Shown in pieces: positions 9,268 through 19,228 of a DNA stretch of 64,000 nucleotides. The translations under genes and the position numbers were made by a program. Within the stretch, counting starts at the first letter, position 1, and the number at the start of each line of letters is the position of its first letter. The DNA is from Sphingomicrobium clamense (lineage in GTDB: Bacteria; Pseudomonadota; Alphaproteobacteria; Sphingomonadales; Sphingomonadaceae), in the NCBI RefSeq assembly GCF_019264355.1, contig NZ_JAHVAH010000001.1:1472001-1536000 (forward strand). The letters run 5' to 3'. The notes below the pieces were generated by a model. That model saw only the letters and a list, made by a program, of their open reading frames with translations. It did not search any database and was not told where the DNA came from.

Positions 9268-9295
9268 AACCTAGCGGCATGGCGCCGCGCGGCAA
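9268..9295 (-). promoter_or_regulatory. Candidate promoter of the dacF-type gene
   Basis: On the minus strand TTGCCG (9295-9290) is followed after 16 bases by TAGGTT (9273-9268). The ATG at 9260 begins seven bases after the -10-like hexamer, so transcription would start at or next to the start codon. The shape matches the other TTGNNN-N16/17-TARNNN elements of this window. Confidence 0.4.
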
Positions 9296-9302
9296 AGTGG
9301 GT

Positions 9303-10382
9303 TCAGCGCGCGATCGCGTCGGCAACCAGTCCGTTGGTGATCGCGTAGAAGTTGGAGCAGTTATAATCGAGGATCGGTCGGTAGTTCTGCGTCGTCAGGT
9401 ACGCCGTCGCGTTGCGGCCGTCGGGTTCGATCAGCGTCGCGAGCACGTCGTCCGGCAGGGTCCGGCCTTCGAACCGCACGCCAAGCGACTTCCACTCGGC
9501 CACCGTCAGGAAGCGGCTGTGCCGCGCAAAGACGCGTTCGCAGCGCGGCGGGACGAGGTTGGATTTCACCGCCTCGCGGTTGAGCGAGGCCGGCACACGC
9601 ACCGCGGCGCCCCAATGGATGCCCGGCTTCCAGCCCGCCTGCTTGAGATAGTTGGCGATCGAAGCGAAGGCATCGGGCTCGCTGTTCCAGATATCGGCGA
9701 ACCCGTCCCCGTCACCGTCGGCAGCCAGCGTCAGGATATTGGTCGGCATGAATTGCGTTTTGCCCGCCGCCCCGGCCCAGCTGCCCTTGAGGTGCTGGCG
9801 CGTGTAGCCCTTGTCCATGAGCTTGAGCGAGGCGATGAATTCGCTTTCGAACAGGTCGCGGCGCCGCCCTTCCCAGGCCAGCGTCGCCAGCGATTGCGGC
9901 AAGTCGAAATTGCCCGTGATCCGCCCGTAGCTCGTTTCCTTGCCGTAGATCGCCAGGATCATGAACGGATCGACGCCGGTCTCGCGCTGTATCCGGACCA
10001 GCGTGTCATAATGCTGGCGATATTCCGCCTTGCCGCGCTGTACGATATCGTTGGTGACATGACGGCGGCGATAGGGCTCGTAAGGCGGGATGCCCGACCC
10101 CGGCCCGCCGCCCGGCTGCGAACGATCAAGTTCGATCACGCGCTGGTTGGGGCTCAACGACGGAATCACCGCATCGATGGTCCGCTGACTCACTCCCTCG
10201 CTACGCGCTTTCTGCGCGACATAGTTCATGTAGCTGCGAAAGCTGCCGCCTTGCGCCGACGCCGATCCCGTCTCGGTCCGATCGAGCGGCGCGAGTGGAT
10301 CGCTCTCCTGCCCGCAGGCCGGGGTTGCCATGATCATGGCGGCGGCGGCGATCGTGGCGCCGATGGGGCGAGTCATGTCCAT
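9303..10382 (-). CDS. Lytic murein transglycosylase B family (GH103)
   Basis: A 359-residue MltB-type transglycosylase acting on peptidoglycan in the periplasm. The catalytic Glu is E149 in IYGKETSYGR, followed by GAAGKTQFMPTNIL and DGDGFADIWNSEPDA, all hallmarks of this family. The N-terminus is a signal peptide. ATPACGQ near residue 20 could be a weak lipobox, but the position three before the Cys is not the usual Leu, so secretion as a soluble protein is also possible. The start could be M1 or M3 (MTRPIG). It lies 42 bases upstream of the dacF-type gene in the same direction. It is the second of three lytic or synthetic glycan enzymes in the window. Confidence 0.92.
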   Translation of the reverse strand: MDMTRPIGATIAAAAMIMATPACGQESDPLAPLDRTETGSASAQGGSFRSYMNYVAQKARSEGVSQRTIDAVIPSLSPNQRVIELDRSQPGGGPGSGIPPYEPYRRRHVTNDIVQRGKAEYRQHYDTLVRIQRETGVDPFMILAIYGKETSYGRITGNFDLPQSLATLAWEGRRRDLFESEFIASLKLMDKGYTRQHLKGSWAGAAGKTQFMPTNILTLAADGDGDGFADIWNSEPDAFASIANYLKQAGWKPGIHWGAAVRVPASLNREAVKSNLVPPRCERVFARHSRFLTVAEWKSLGVRFEGRTLPDDVLATLIEPDGRNATAYLTTQNYRPILDYNCSNFYAITNGLVADAIAR

Positions 10383-10512
10383 ATCCTACGCTTGCACTTG
10401 GATGATGAACGGGAGGTGGCGCAATGCGTTGCATGACAAATTCGTCGCGGGCTCGAAACGGTCCGTCTCGGCTTGCGTGCGACGACCGTATTCCGTAGGC
10501 GCTTTTCGAAGC

Positions 10513-10602
10513 GGAGAGGTGGCAGAGTGGTCGAATGCTCCGGTCTTGAAAACCGGTGACCGGGCAACCGGTCCGTGGGTTCGAATCCCACCCTCTCCGC
10601 CA
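10513..10602 (+). tRNA. tRNA-Ser (anticodon UGA)
   Basis: A 90-nt class II tRNA with a long variable arm. The acceptor stem GGAGAGG (10513-10519) pairs with CCTCTCC (10592-10598), followed by discriminator G and an encoded CCA (10600-10602). The anticodon stem CCGGT (10540-10544) pairs with ACCGG (10552-10556), leaving the loop CTTGAAA with anticodon TGA at 10547-10549. The T arm contains GGTTCGAATCC. It reads UCA and other UCN serine codons. The next gene can start only eight bases downstream. Confidence 0.97.
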
Positions 10603-10610
10603 CATTGCCG

Positions 10611-11093
10611 ATGCAACAGGGGACGCGTTTGGCCTTACGATCGAGATTGCCGAAACCGAAATTGGGATGGCGCGAGTGGGTTCGCTTCCCCGACTTCGAC
10701 GATGTGTTGGTGAAGGCCAAGATCGACACAGGTGCCCGCACCTCCGCGATCCACGCCTTCGACATTCGGAAGATTGAACGCGAGGGCGAGGACTGGCTGG
10801 CGTTCAATCTTCACCCGGTACAGCGTCACAAGGTACCCGAGATCGCTTGTGTGGCCCGCCTCCTGGAAGAGCGCTACATCACCTCGTCCAACGGCCAGCG
10901 GCAGCTTCGCCCCGTCGTGCGTGTCCCCGTCATCGTGGCATCGCGGACCTTCGACATCGATCTGACGTTGACCAATAGAGACGAGATGGGATTTCGCATG
11001 CTGCTCGGCCGAGAGGCCCTGAAGAAACGATTCCTCATCGACCCCGGCCGCTCCTACCTGGGCGGCAAGAAACCGAAAGAAGGTGACCAGTGA
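10611..11093 (+). CDS. RimB-like ATP-dependent zinc protease family protein (retropepsin-like)
   Basis: About 160 residues of the PF05618-type family that accompanies RimK. It carries the aspartic-protease-like motif [13 protein letters not shown] and ends in [18 protein letters not shown], typical of this group. In known cases the partner trims or regulates glutamate tails added by RimK to ribosomal protein S6. The ATG at 10611 is eight bases after the tRNA 3' end and has no ribosome binding site. An in-frame TTG at 10629 has AGGGGA placed well before it and may be the true start. The stop overlaps rimK as GTGA. Confidence 0.85.
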   Translation: MQQGTRLALRSRLPKPKLGWREWVRFPDFDDVLVKAKIDTGARTSAIHAFDIRKIEREGEDWLAFNLHPVQRHKVPEIACVARLLEERYITSSNGQRQLRPVVRVPVIVASRTFDIDLTLTNRDEMGFRMLLGREALKKRFLIDPGRSYLGGKKPKEGDQ

Positions 11094-11995
11094 AGATTGC
11101 GCTCCTGAGCCGCAACCAGAAGCTCTACTCCACCCGCCGCCTGGTCGAGGCCGCGCAGGAACGCGGGCATGAGATCGACACGATCGATCACCTCAAATGC
11201 TATATCAACATCACCTCCAACAACCCGACGATCCGTTACAAGGGCGAGGACCTGCCCAAATATGACGCGGTCATCCCGCGCATCGGCGCCAGCGTGACCT
11301 TCTACGGCACTGCCGTCTTGCGCCAATTCGAGATGATGGGCGTCTACCCCCTGAACGAAAGCGTCGCGATCAGCCGCAGCCGCGACAAGTTGCGCTCGAT
11401 GCAGCTCCTCGCGCGCAAGGGCGTCGGACTGCCCGTCACCGTCTTCGCTCACCAGACTAGCCGAGCCGACGAAATTATCGAGATGGCGGGTGGCGCGCCA
11501 GTCGTGATCAAGTTGCTCGAAGGGACGCAGGGCATCGGCGTCGTGCTGGGCGAGACGCAGAAAGCCGCGGAATCGATCATCCAGGCCTTCGGCGGGGTCG
11601 GCTCCAACATCCTCACGCAGCAATTCATCAAGGAAGCCGGCGGGTCCGACATTCGCTGCCTCGTGATCGGCGACAAGGTCGTCGCGGCCATGAAACGCAC
11701 CGGCAAGGAAGGCGATTTCCGCTCGAACCTACATCGCGGCGGTAGCGCGGAGCTTGCCAAGATCACCGCCATCGAGCGCAAGACCGCGACCACCGCCGCC
11801 AAGGCGATGGGCCTGCGCGTATGCGGTGTCGACCTACTGCGTGCCAATCACGGCCCCGTGGTGATGGAGGTGAACTCGTCGCCCGGTCTCGAGGGTATCG
11901 AAGGCGCGACCGGCAAGGACATTGCCGGCATGATCATCGAGCACATCGAGAAGACCGCCAAGGAAGGCAACACGCGTACACGCGGCAAGGGTTAG
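11090..11995 (+). CDS. rimK: RimK-type ATP-grasp ligase (ribosomal protein S6 glutamate ligase)
   Basis: A 301-residue ATP-grasp enzyme adding glutamate residues to the C-terminus of ribosomal protein S6. It starts with GTG at 11090 ([17 protein letters not shown] follows). The ATP-grasp core shows [33 protein letters not shown] and the metal-binding end [15 protein letters not shown]. Length and motifs fit RimK closely. It overlaps the RimB-like gene and its TAG stop interlocks with the crtZ stop on the other strand. Confidence 0.93.
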   Translation: MKIALLSRNQKLYSTRRLVEAAQERGHEIDTIDHLKCYINITSNNPTIRYKGEDLPKYDAVIPRIGASVTFYGTAVLRQFEMMGVYPLNESVAISRSRDKLRSMQLLARKGVGLPVTVFAHQTSRADEIIEMAGGAPVVIKLLEGTQGIGVVLGETQKAAESIIQAFGGVGSNILTQQFIKEAGGSDIRCLVIGDKVVAAMKRTGKEGDFRSNLHRGGSAELAKITAIERKTATTAAKAMGLRVCGVDLLRANHGPVVMEVNSSPGLEGIEGATGKDIAGMIIEHIEKTAKEGNTRTRGKG

Positions 11996-12498
11996 GCGTC
12001 GGCCCCCGGCTGCGGTCGCTTGAGCTGCGCCTTCAGGTCGCGGATCGGCGGGGCATAGAGAAAGCCGAAGCTCACGCACCCTTCGCGCCCATCGACCGCG
12101 TGGTGCAGCCGGTGCGCCTGATAAAGACGTTGCAGATAGCCGCCTTTGGGCACGATCCGGAATGGCAGGCGGTTATGCACAAGCCCGTCATGCGCAAGGA
12201 AATAGAGCAACCCGTAGGTCGTGATGCCCGCCGCGACCCAGAATAGCCACGCGGTGCCGGTCAGCGTCGCGATCGCGAACAGCGTGATCGACAGGATTGC
12301 GAAAACCACCGCATAATAGTCGTTGCGCTCGAAAAGGCCCGTGCGCGGCTGGTGATGGCTCTCGTGCCAGCCCCAACCCCACTTGCCGTGCATGATCCAG
12401 CGATGCGCCGCATAAGCAGTCAATTCCATCAGCGCGACGACGCCGATGACGATCGCGAGCGCCTGCCACCAGGGCATTTGGGAGAGATAGGAAAGCAT
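11992..12498 (-). CDS. crtZ: Beta-carotene 3-hydroxylase
   Basis: A 168-residue di-iron membrane hydroxylase that turns beta-carotene into zeaxanthin, an early step toward the yellow carotenoids of sphingomonads. The histidine ligands are visible as AHRWIMHG (H32, H37), HESHH (H45, H48, H49), AHDGLVHN (H103, H108) and AHRLHH (H129, H132, H133). Four hydrophobic segments surround them. No other carotenoid genes are in the window, so it stands apart from any crt cluster. It lies 32 bases after the glutamate-synthase-like gene in the same direction. Confidence 0.93.
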   Translation of the reverse strand: MLSYLSQMPWWQALAIVIGVVALMELTAYAAHRWIMHGKWGWGWHESHHQPRTGLFERNDYYAVVFAILSITLFAIATLTGTAWLFWVAAGITTYGLLYFLAHDGLVHNRLPFRIVPKGGYLQRLYQAHRLHHAVDGREGCVSFGFLYAPPIRDLKAQLKRPQPGADA

Positions 12499-12530
12499 GG
12501 GATTATCTTAGCCTAGACTTCGCGTCGCGC

Positions 12531-14012
12531 CTACTCCTGAAGCGCCGGGCCGGGATGCAATTCGCTCATCAGCCGGCTGCGCCCGTCGGGGCACACGATC
12601 CGGACGTGCTGCCGCCCCAGATCGCGTGGGCTGCGGACGCCGCAACTATGGGCGATGATCCCGACTTCCTTGCGCATATGCTTGACGAAATGCTCGACGC
12701 GTTCGGCCTTATCCTCGGGGACCAGTCCGCGCTGCAGCCGCTTCTTGTGGGTCGTCACCCCGGTCGGACAGTTATTGGTGTCGCACTTCATCGCCTGGAT
12801 GCAGCCGATGGCAAACATGAAACCGCGCGCCGCATTGACGAAATCCGCGCCCGTCGCCAGCGCCCAGGCGACATCCGAGGGCGTGATGAGTTTGCCGCTC
12901 GCCACGATCCGAATGCGATGTTCGAGCCCGTATTTCTCGCGCAGGTTGACCGCCAGCGGCAGCGCCTCGTGGATCATCATCCCGACATTATCCATCAACG
13001 GCATCGGCGCCGCACCGGTCCCACCGTCACCGCTATCGATGGTGATGAAGTCGGGCGCGCAATCCTTGCCCCGCTCGACGACCGCCGCGAAGAATTCGTC
13101 GAGCCATTGATCGTCGCCCAGGACGGTCTTGATGCCAACGGGGATGCCGCTCACCGACCGCATCCGCTCGATCATGTCGAGCAGTTCTTCGTTATTTCCG
13201 ATTTCGGGATGGCGATTGGGGGAGATACTGTCCTGCCCCTGCGGGATGCCGCGAATGCGGGCGATCTCGGCGGTGACCTTCTTCGCAGGCAGGATGCCGC
13301 CCTTACCGGGTTTGGCGCCCTGCGCGAGCTTCAATTCGATCATCCGGACCTGCGGATGCGAAGCGATTTCCTTGAGCTTTTCTTCGTTGAGCGACCCATC
13401 GGCGTTGCGCGCGCCATATTTGGCGGTGCCGAGTTGGAAGACGACGTCGCCCCCGCCTTCGAGATGATGGTCCGACAGGCCCCCCTCGCCGGTGCAAACC
13501 CAGCAACCGCCGCGCGCCGTCCCAAGCGAAAGGGCGCGCACGGCAGGCTTGGACAACGAGCCGTAGCTCATCGCGCTCATGTTGAAGAAGCTCGGCGCCT
13601 CGTACGGTTTCTTTGCCCCCGGCCCGATGACCAGCGGCGGTGCCTCGACTGCATCCTCGTCGAGCGTCGGCCAGGCCGCGTTGACGAAGATGGGCGTGCC
13701 GACCGGCTGAAGCCGCTTGGTCGACCCGAATGGCAGGACATTGTCCTTATTCTCGGCTGCCCGCTCAACCCAGTTTCGCTGCGCGCGGTTGAACGGCATC
13801 TCCTCGCGGTCCATTGCGAAGAAATACTGGCGGAAAAAGTCGCCCAGATGCGTGAAGAGATGGCGAAAGCGCCCGATGACCGGAAAGTTGCGGCGCACTG
13901 TGTCCTGCCGCTGGCTGACATCGATCACGAACAGCACGAGGACGGCCAGGACGCCCAGTCCCACCGCGATCACGAACGCATCAGACAGCAATTGGGCAAT
14001 TCGTTCGATCAT
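12531..14012 (-). CDS. FMN-binding glutamate synthase family protein, membrane anchored
   Basis: A 493-residue protein related to the FMN/Fe-S domain of the glutamate synthase large subunit. A hydrophobic anchor occupies about 10-30. The synthase core shows FNMSAMSYGSLSKPA, CWVCTGEGG, GQDSISPNRH, FITIDSGDGGTGAAP and the cysteine group CIQAMKCDTNNCPTG that binds a 3Fe-4S cluster in GltB. The glutaminase domain is absent. Such stand-alone proteins are common, but their reaction is not settled; an amino acid oxidoreductase feeding the respiratory chain is an inference from the membrane anchor. Confidence 0.88.
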   Translation of the reverse strand: MIERIAQLLSDAFVIAVGLGVLAVLVLFVIDVSQRQDTVRRNFPVIGRFRHLFTHLGDFFRQYFFAMDREEMPFNRAQRNWVERAAENKDNVLPFGSTKRLQPVGTPIFVNAAWPTLDEDAVEAPPLVIGPGAKKPYEAPSFFNMSAMSYGSLSKPAVRALSLGTARGGCWVCTGEGGLSDHHLEGGGDVVFQLGTAKYGARNADGSLNEEKLKEIASHPQVRMIELKLAQGAKPGKGGILPAKKVTAEIARIRGIPQGQDSISPNRHPEIGNNEELLDMIERMRSVSGIPVGIKTVLGDDQWLDEFFAAVVERGKDCAPDFITIDSGDGGTGAAPMPLMDNVGMMIHEALPLAVNLREKYGLEHRIRIVASGKLITPSDVAWALATGADFVNAARGFMFAIGCIQAMKCDTNNCPTGVTTHKKRLQRGLVPEDKAERVEHFVKHMRKEVGIIAHSCGVRSPRDLGRQHVRIVCPDGRSRLMSELHPGPALQE

Positions 14013-14037
14013 CGCTTGGCTCCCGCTACCGGCGGCG

Positions 14038-14065
14038 AGGCTAGCAGGCGTCGGGGCGTGCGCAA
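14038..14065 (-). promoter_or_regulatory. Candidate promoter of the glutamate-synthase-like gene
   Basis: On the minus strand TTGCGC (14065-14060) precedes TAGCCT (14043-14038) with a 16-base spacer. The start codon is at 14012. It shares the TTGNNN and TAG-type hexamers seen before several other genes here. Confidence 0.35.
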
Positions 14066-14068
14066 GGC

Positions 14069-14743
14069 TTAGCGCCGGAGCCCCGGAAAGAGCCGGTCGA
14101 ACGCGCGCACCTTCGGCGCGTCATGGGCAAGGATATAGGGATGGCGCGGGTTCTTGCGCATGAAATCCTGATGATACTCCTCGGCGCGGTAGAATTTGCC
14201 TTTCTCGATCGTGGTGACGATAGGGCGGCGGTAGGTCCCCGACTTGTCCAACTGCGCGATATAGGCGCGGGCGACCCGCTTCTGCCGTTCCGACTGCGGG
14301 AAGAACGCGGTTCGGTAATGCTCGCCAACATCGGGACCCTGGCGGTTTTTGAGCGTCGGATCCGCAATCACCGAGAAATAGGCGCGCAGCAATTGGGCAT
14401 AGCTGACCTTGCGCGGATCGAAGACGACACGGACCGCCTCCGCATGCCCGGTATTCCCGCGGATGACCTGCTTGTAGCTCGGGTTCGCCACTTCGCCGCC
14501 GGCAAAGCCGGATACTGCCGACTGCACTCCGTCGACCCGTTCGAATACGGCCTCCACGCCCCAGAAACAGCCGCCGGCGAAGACCGCCACTTCGCGGTTC
14601 GCGTCGTTCGCGATGTCCAGTCGGGCTGCCGGCACGCGGTCGTAACCGCTCGCGTTGGCGGGCGCGCCAACAGAGGCAAAGGCGACAAGGATCGCAGAAG
14701 CGATGGTGGCGGCAAGCAGCGTTCGAGGCAAGGTCATGACCAT
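14069..14743 (-). CDS. msrA: Peptide-methionine (S)-S-oxide reductase, exported
   Basis: A 224-residue MsrA with the active-site motif FAGGCFWGVE (catalytic C59), GGEVANPSYKQV, TGHAEAVRV and GEHYRTAFF. It repairs methionine sulfoxide in proteins. Unlike cytoplasmic MsrA it begins with a signal peptide (about 32 residues ending near ANA), so it should act in the periplasm. No further cysteines for the usual resolving pair are visible near the C-terminus, so thiol recycling may differ. The start is M1 (14743) or M3 (14737). It is divergent from the TetR gene across 77 bases. Confidence 0.93.
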   Translation of the reverse strand: MVMTLPRTLLAATIASAILVAFASVGAPANASGYDRVPAARLDIANDANREVAVFAGGCFWGVEAVFERVDGVQSAVSGFAGGEVANPSYKQVIRGNTGHAEAVRVVFDPRKVSYAQLLRAYFSVIADPTLKNRQGPDVGEHYRTAFFPQSERQKRVARAYIAQLDKSGTYRRPIVTTIEKGKFYRAEEYHQDFMRKNPRHPYILAHDAPKVRAFDRLFPGLRR

Positions 14744-14820
14744 GGTTCGTTCGTTCTTTGAAGAAAGTTACCACATTCGGCCTCTGGCGACAGCACGGGC
14801 TTTCTGCCACTGTCCTGCCC

Positions 14821-15438
14821 ATGGGGAAGGTCAAGCGACAGGCACGGAGCGACGACACGCGCTCGGCGATCATGGCGGCGGGCACCAGGCTGTTTGCCGT
14901 CCAGGGGTTCGAGAAGACCGGCATCCGTGACATCGCCGTCGAAGCCGACGTCAATCCGGCGCTGATCTCCTATCATTTCGGCGGCAAGGAAGGTCTTATC
15001 GAAGAGATCTTCGCCGACGCGATCGACACGGCAGCGGAGGCGGTCGAGGACGGTCGGTTCGTCGACGCAGAGTTTCCCGAGAAAGAGCTTGTGCGGCTCT
15101 ACGCGAAGAGCCTGTCCAGCCAACCCATGCTCGTCCTGATGTCGCTTCGCTCGCAACTCGACCCCGAGCGGGTATTCAACGAAAATCTCCTGCCGCTTTA
15201 TCGTCGCTTCCGGACGCTGACCAACGACATGCTCGACACGCTTCCCGACGATGCGCCGGGCAAGACGCTCGACCCGAACCTCGTCTACAGCATGATCCTG
15301 TCGCCGCTTCAGATGTACTTCGCTGCGCACCAGATTCGCGAAGGGGCAAAGGGAAGCATGGAGCCGACGGCCAGCTCATTGCCCCCGGAAGAATTTGTCC
15401 AGCGATTGGGCGACTTCATCAGCGCAGCGCTGAGATAG
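14821..15438 (+). CDS. TetR family transcriptional regulator
   Basis: A 205-residue regulator. The N-terminal helix-turn-helix reads [19 protein letters not shown] then [16 protein letters not shown], the standard TetR DNA-binding pattern. The C-terminal half is the variable ligand domain and gives no clear ligand. ATG 14821 ([12 protein letters not shown]) is preferred over an upstream TTG at 14758, because the TetR fold begins right after it. It is divergent from msrA and 46 bases upstream of glutaryl-CoA dehydrogenase, so either may be its target. Confidence 0.9.
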   Translation: MGKVKRQARSDDTRSAIMAAGTRLFAVQGFEKTGIRDIAVEADVNPALISYHFGGKEGLIEEIFADAIDTAAEAVEDGRFVDAEFPEKELVRLYAKSLSSQPMLVLMSLRSQLDPERVFNENLLPLYRRFRTLTNDMLDTLPDDAPGKTLDPNLVYSMILSPLQMYFAAHQIREGAKGSMEPTASSLPPEEFVQRLGDFISAALR

Positions 15439-15484
15439 CAGACAAGGCTGGCATCCCTCTTTTCCCTCCGCTAAAGGCCCCGCC

Positions 15485-16681
<1,197 letters not shown>

Positions 16682-16710
16682 GTCTCTTTTTCCTTTAACA
16701 ATTCCGCGCT

Positions 16711-16738
16711 AGGCTCCCCCTCACACAAGGGGGAGCCT
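16711..16738 (+). promoter_or_regulatory. Perfect 11-bp inverted repeat covering the lemA ribosome binding site
   Basis: AGGCTCCCCCT (16711-16721) and AGGGGGAGCCT (16728-16738) are perfect complements around a six-base loop. The right arm holds the only good ribosome binding site (AGGGGGAG) for lemA, whose ATG is at 16743. No T-run follows, so it does not look like a terminator. In RNA it should hide the site. Confidence 0.6.
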
Positions 16739-16742
16739 CGCC

Positions 16743-17297
16743 ATGGAATTGATCGTTTTCTTCGTCGTGCTCGCCGTCCTGCTGCTGTGGGGCGTTGCGA
16801 TTTACAACAAGCTGGTGCGCCTGCGCGCGCTGGTCCATGAGGCCTTTTCGGGCATCACAGTACAGCTGCGCCGCCGCGCCGACCTCATTCCAAACCTGGT
16901 CGAGACGGTGAAGGGCTATGCCAGCCACGAAAAGGAAACGCTCGAAAATGTCATCGCCCAACGCGGCAATGCGGTTAGCGCCAAGGGCGTCGAGGCGACC
17001 GCCGCTGCCGATGCCGCAATGACCGGCCTGCTCGGCAAGCTGATGGCGGTGGTCGAGGCCTATCCCGATCTCAAGGCCGACGAAAACTTCCGCAAGCTGC
17101 AGGACGAGCTGAGCTCGATCGAACACGACCTGCAGGCTTCGCGGCGCTATTACAACGCCACCGCGCGCGACCTGAACACCCGCATCCAGTCGGTGCCCGA
17201 CAACATCATCGCAGGGCCGACCGGCTTCAAGACCGAGCCCTATTACGAGGATGCCGACGAAAGCATCCAGAGCGCGCCCAACGTCGACTTCGGCTAA
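16743..17297 (+). CDS. lemA: LemA family protein
   Basis: A 184-residue protein with one N-terminal membrane segment (about 3-20, LIVFFVVLAVLLLWG) followed by the all-helical LemA domain with the conserved NKLVRLRALVHEAFSGI, RRADLIPNLVETVKGYASHE and SRRYYNATARDLN. The function is unknown. Family members are membrane-bound with a cytoplasmic or periplasmic helical bundle and often pair with the DUF2207 protein found here 11 bases downstream, which suggests one complex. Translation may be limited by the hairpin just before the start codon. Confidence 0.92.
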   Translation: MELIVFFVVLAVLLLWGVAIYNKLVRLRALVHEAFSGITVQLRRRADLIPNLVETVKGYASHEKETLENVIAQRGNAVSAKGVEATAAADAAMTGLLGKLMAVVEAYPDLKADENFRKLQDELSSIEHDLQASRRYYNATARDLNTRIQSVPDNIIAGPTGFKTEPYYEDADESIQSAPNVDFG

Positions 17298-17308
17298 GGG
17301 GTAGCCCG

Positions 17309-19228
17309 ATGCGTGCGCTTCTCGCGGTCCTGATCGCGTTCCTGACGCTGTTCGCCTCGCCGGCAGCAGCGCAGGAGCGGATCCAGTCCTTCCACAGCAA
17401 TCTCGACATCGAAGAGGACGGCACGCTAACCGTCACCGAAACCATTCGCGTGATGGTCGAAGGACGCCAGATCCGCCGCGGCATCTTTCGCGACCTGCCG
17501 ACCCGCTACGAGCTTCCGAATGGCGGCAATGCGAAGGTCGGATTTACCTTTCTCGACGCCTCGCTCGACGGTCGCGACGTCCCGACCAAGCTGGAGCGCA
17601 TGTCCAATGGCGTGCGCATCCGCATCGGCGATCCCGATGTACTCGTCAGCCATGGCAGCCACGCCTATCGCATCCGCTATTCGGTGCGCCGCGCGGTCGG
17701 CCACTTCGAAGACAAGCCAATGGACGAATTGTGGTGGAATGTCACCGGCGACGGCTGGGCCTTCCGCATCGACAAAGCGTCCGCGACCATCCGACTGCCC
17801 CAGAACGCGCGCTTCGGAGAATTGATCGGCTACACTGGAGAATATGGCTCGACGGAACAGGCCGCGCGGGTCGTGCGCAACGAGCCCGGCAATGCCAAGA
17901 TCGAGACCACACGCACCCTGCGCCCGCGCGAAGGCTTCAGCATCGTCGCGACCTTTCCCAAGAATATCGTTGAGCCGCCGACCGAGCAGGAAAGGCTTGC
18001 CCGCACCATCGCCGACTACGCGCCGCCGGTCGCCGCATTTTTCGGCCTGTTGCTCGTCATCGCCTATTATGTCTGGGCCTACGTCCATGTCGGTCGCGAT
18101 CCCAGGCCCGGCACGATTGTCCCCCTCTTCGCACCTCCAGACGGGATCACGCCCGCCGCTATTCGCTACGCCATCAAGCGGAAGATGGACCATCGCGGAT
18201 TCGCGGCGGCGCTGGTGGACGCCGGCGTGCGCGGCCACGTCACGCTCGAACAGGATGGCGGCGGCTTCCTATCCAAGGGGAAAATGAAGATCCGCCGCAA
18301 CTCGCTCGATGCCCGGCAGCCGCTCGACCCAGCCGAGGAGCGCATGCTTTCCAAGTTGGTCGCCTCGGGCGAGACGCTGGAAATGGATAACGAGAACCAC
18401 AGCAAATTTTCCAAGGCGCTTGGCACGCTCGACAAGCATTACAAGAAGATATTCGAGGGCAAGGCCTTCCACCGCAACTATGGCTGGGCCTTCGCGGGCC
18501 TGCTGACACTGATCGGCGCGCTCGCGCTCGTGGCCGCCGCGATCGTCTGGTCCGAAGACCTCGTCAGCCCGCTCATCCCGATGATTACCGTCGCGCTCCT
18601 CCTGATCGCGGTGCTGCTCATGGCCGGCGCGCCCGACAAGGGTCAGCCCGGCCGCAAGCTCATCCTCGGCCTCGGCATCTTCGCCGCGCTGATCGCGGGC
18701 GTGATGTCGCTCGGCATGCTCCCGATGGCCTTCGTCGGCGGCGGCGCGGTCATGATCATGCTGGTCCTGCTGCCTGCGACGATCATCGTCATCTCCGGCT
18801 TCATCTGGCTGGACGCGCCGACCGCCTCGGGCCGCGCGCTGCTCGACCGGATCGCCGGCTTCAAACAATATCTCTCGACCACCGAAGGCAAGCGCTTCGA
18901 CCGTATGCAGCGCCCGGGCGAAGACCTGTCGCTGTTCGAACGCTATCTCCCCTATGCCATCGCGCTGGGCGTGGAAAATCAATGGGCGGAGAAATTCGAA
19001 AGCGCACTCGCCGCGGCCGCCAAGGACCCGACCCGCGACCAGGGCTTCACCTGGTATTCGGGCAGCCACGATGTCTGGCACAACCCGACGGGCTTCACCA
19101 CGGCGGTCGGCGCCAGCCTCGCCAGCTCGATCAGCTCGGCCTCGACCGCGCCCGGCTCGTCGAGCGGCTCGGGCGGGGGCGGTTTCTCCGGCGGTGGCGG
19201 TGGCGGTGGTGGAGGCGGCGGCTGGTAA
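17309..19228 (+). CDS. DUF2207 domain-containing membrane protein with glycine-rich tail
   Basis: A 639-residue protein. A signal peptide (ends near ASPAAAQ) is followed by a beta-rich DUF2207 domain of about 220 residues beginning ERIQSFHSNLDIEEDGTL, a membrane segment near 245-265 and a pair or more of membrane segments near 390-500. The C-terminus is a Ser-rich then almost pure Gly tail of about 30 residues. DUF2207 proteins commonly follow lemA, as here; their role is unknown. The Gly tail is typical of this family. The TAA stop abuts the stop of the convergent GNAT with no bases between. Confidence 0.9.
   Translation: MRALLAVLIAFLTLFASPAAAQERIQSFHSNLDIEEDGTLTVTETIRVMVEGRQIRRGIFRDLPTRYELPNGGNAKVGFTFLDASLDGRDVPTKLERMSNGVRIRIGDPDVLVSHGSHAYRIRYSVRRAVGHFEDKPMDELWWNVTGDGWAFRIDKASATIRLPQNARFGELIGYTGEYGSTEQAARVVRNEPGNAKIETTRTLRPREGFSIVATFPKNIVEPPTEQERLARTIADYAPPVAAFFGLLLVIAYYVWAYVHVGRDPRPGTIVPLFAPPDGITPAAIRYAIKRKMDHRGFAAALVDAGVRGHVTLEQDGGGFLSKGKMKIRRNSLDARQPLDPAEERMLSKLVASGETLEMDNENHSKFSKALGTLDKHYKKIFEGKAFHRNYGWAFAGLLTLIGALALVAAAIVWSEDLVSPLIPMITVALLLIAVLLMAGAPDKGQPGRKLILGLGIFAALIAGVMSLGMLPMAFVGGGAVMIMLVLLPATIIVISGFIWLDAPTASGRALLDRIAGFKQYLSTTEGKRFDRMQRPGEDLSLFERYLPYAIALGVENQWAEKFESALAAAAKDPTRDQGFTWYSGSHDVWHNPTGFTTAVGASLASSISSASTAPGSSSGSGGGGFSGGGGGGGGGGGW

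Noticed and set aside
12555..14072. A 505-codon open frame opposite the glutamate-synthase-like gene
   Set aside because: Same effect: acidic, low-complexity translation without motifs, fully antisense to a well supported gene.
14745..14756. GTTCGTTCGTTC between msrA and tetR as a LexA box
   Set aside because: The GTTC units are directly adjacent; no pair has the seven-base gap needed.
16711..16738. The hairpin before lemA as a terminator of gcdH
   Set aside because: No T-run follows either arm, and the right arm is needed as the lemA ribosome binding site.
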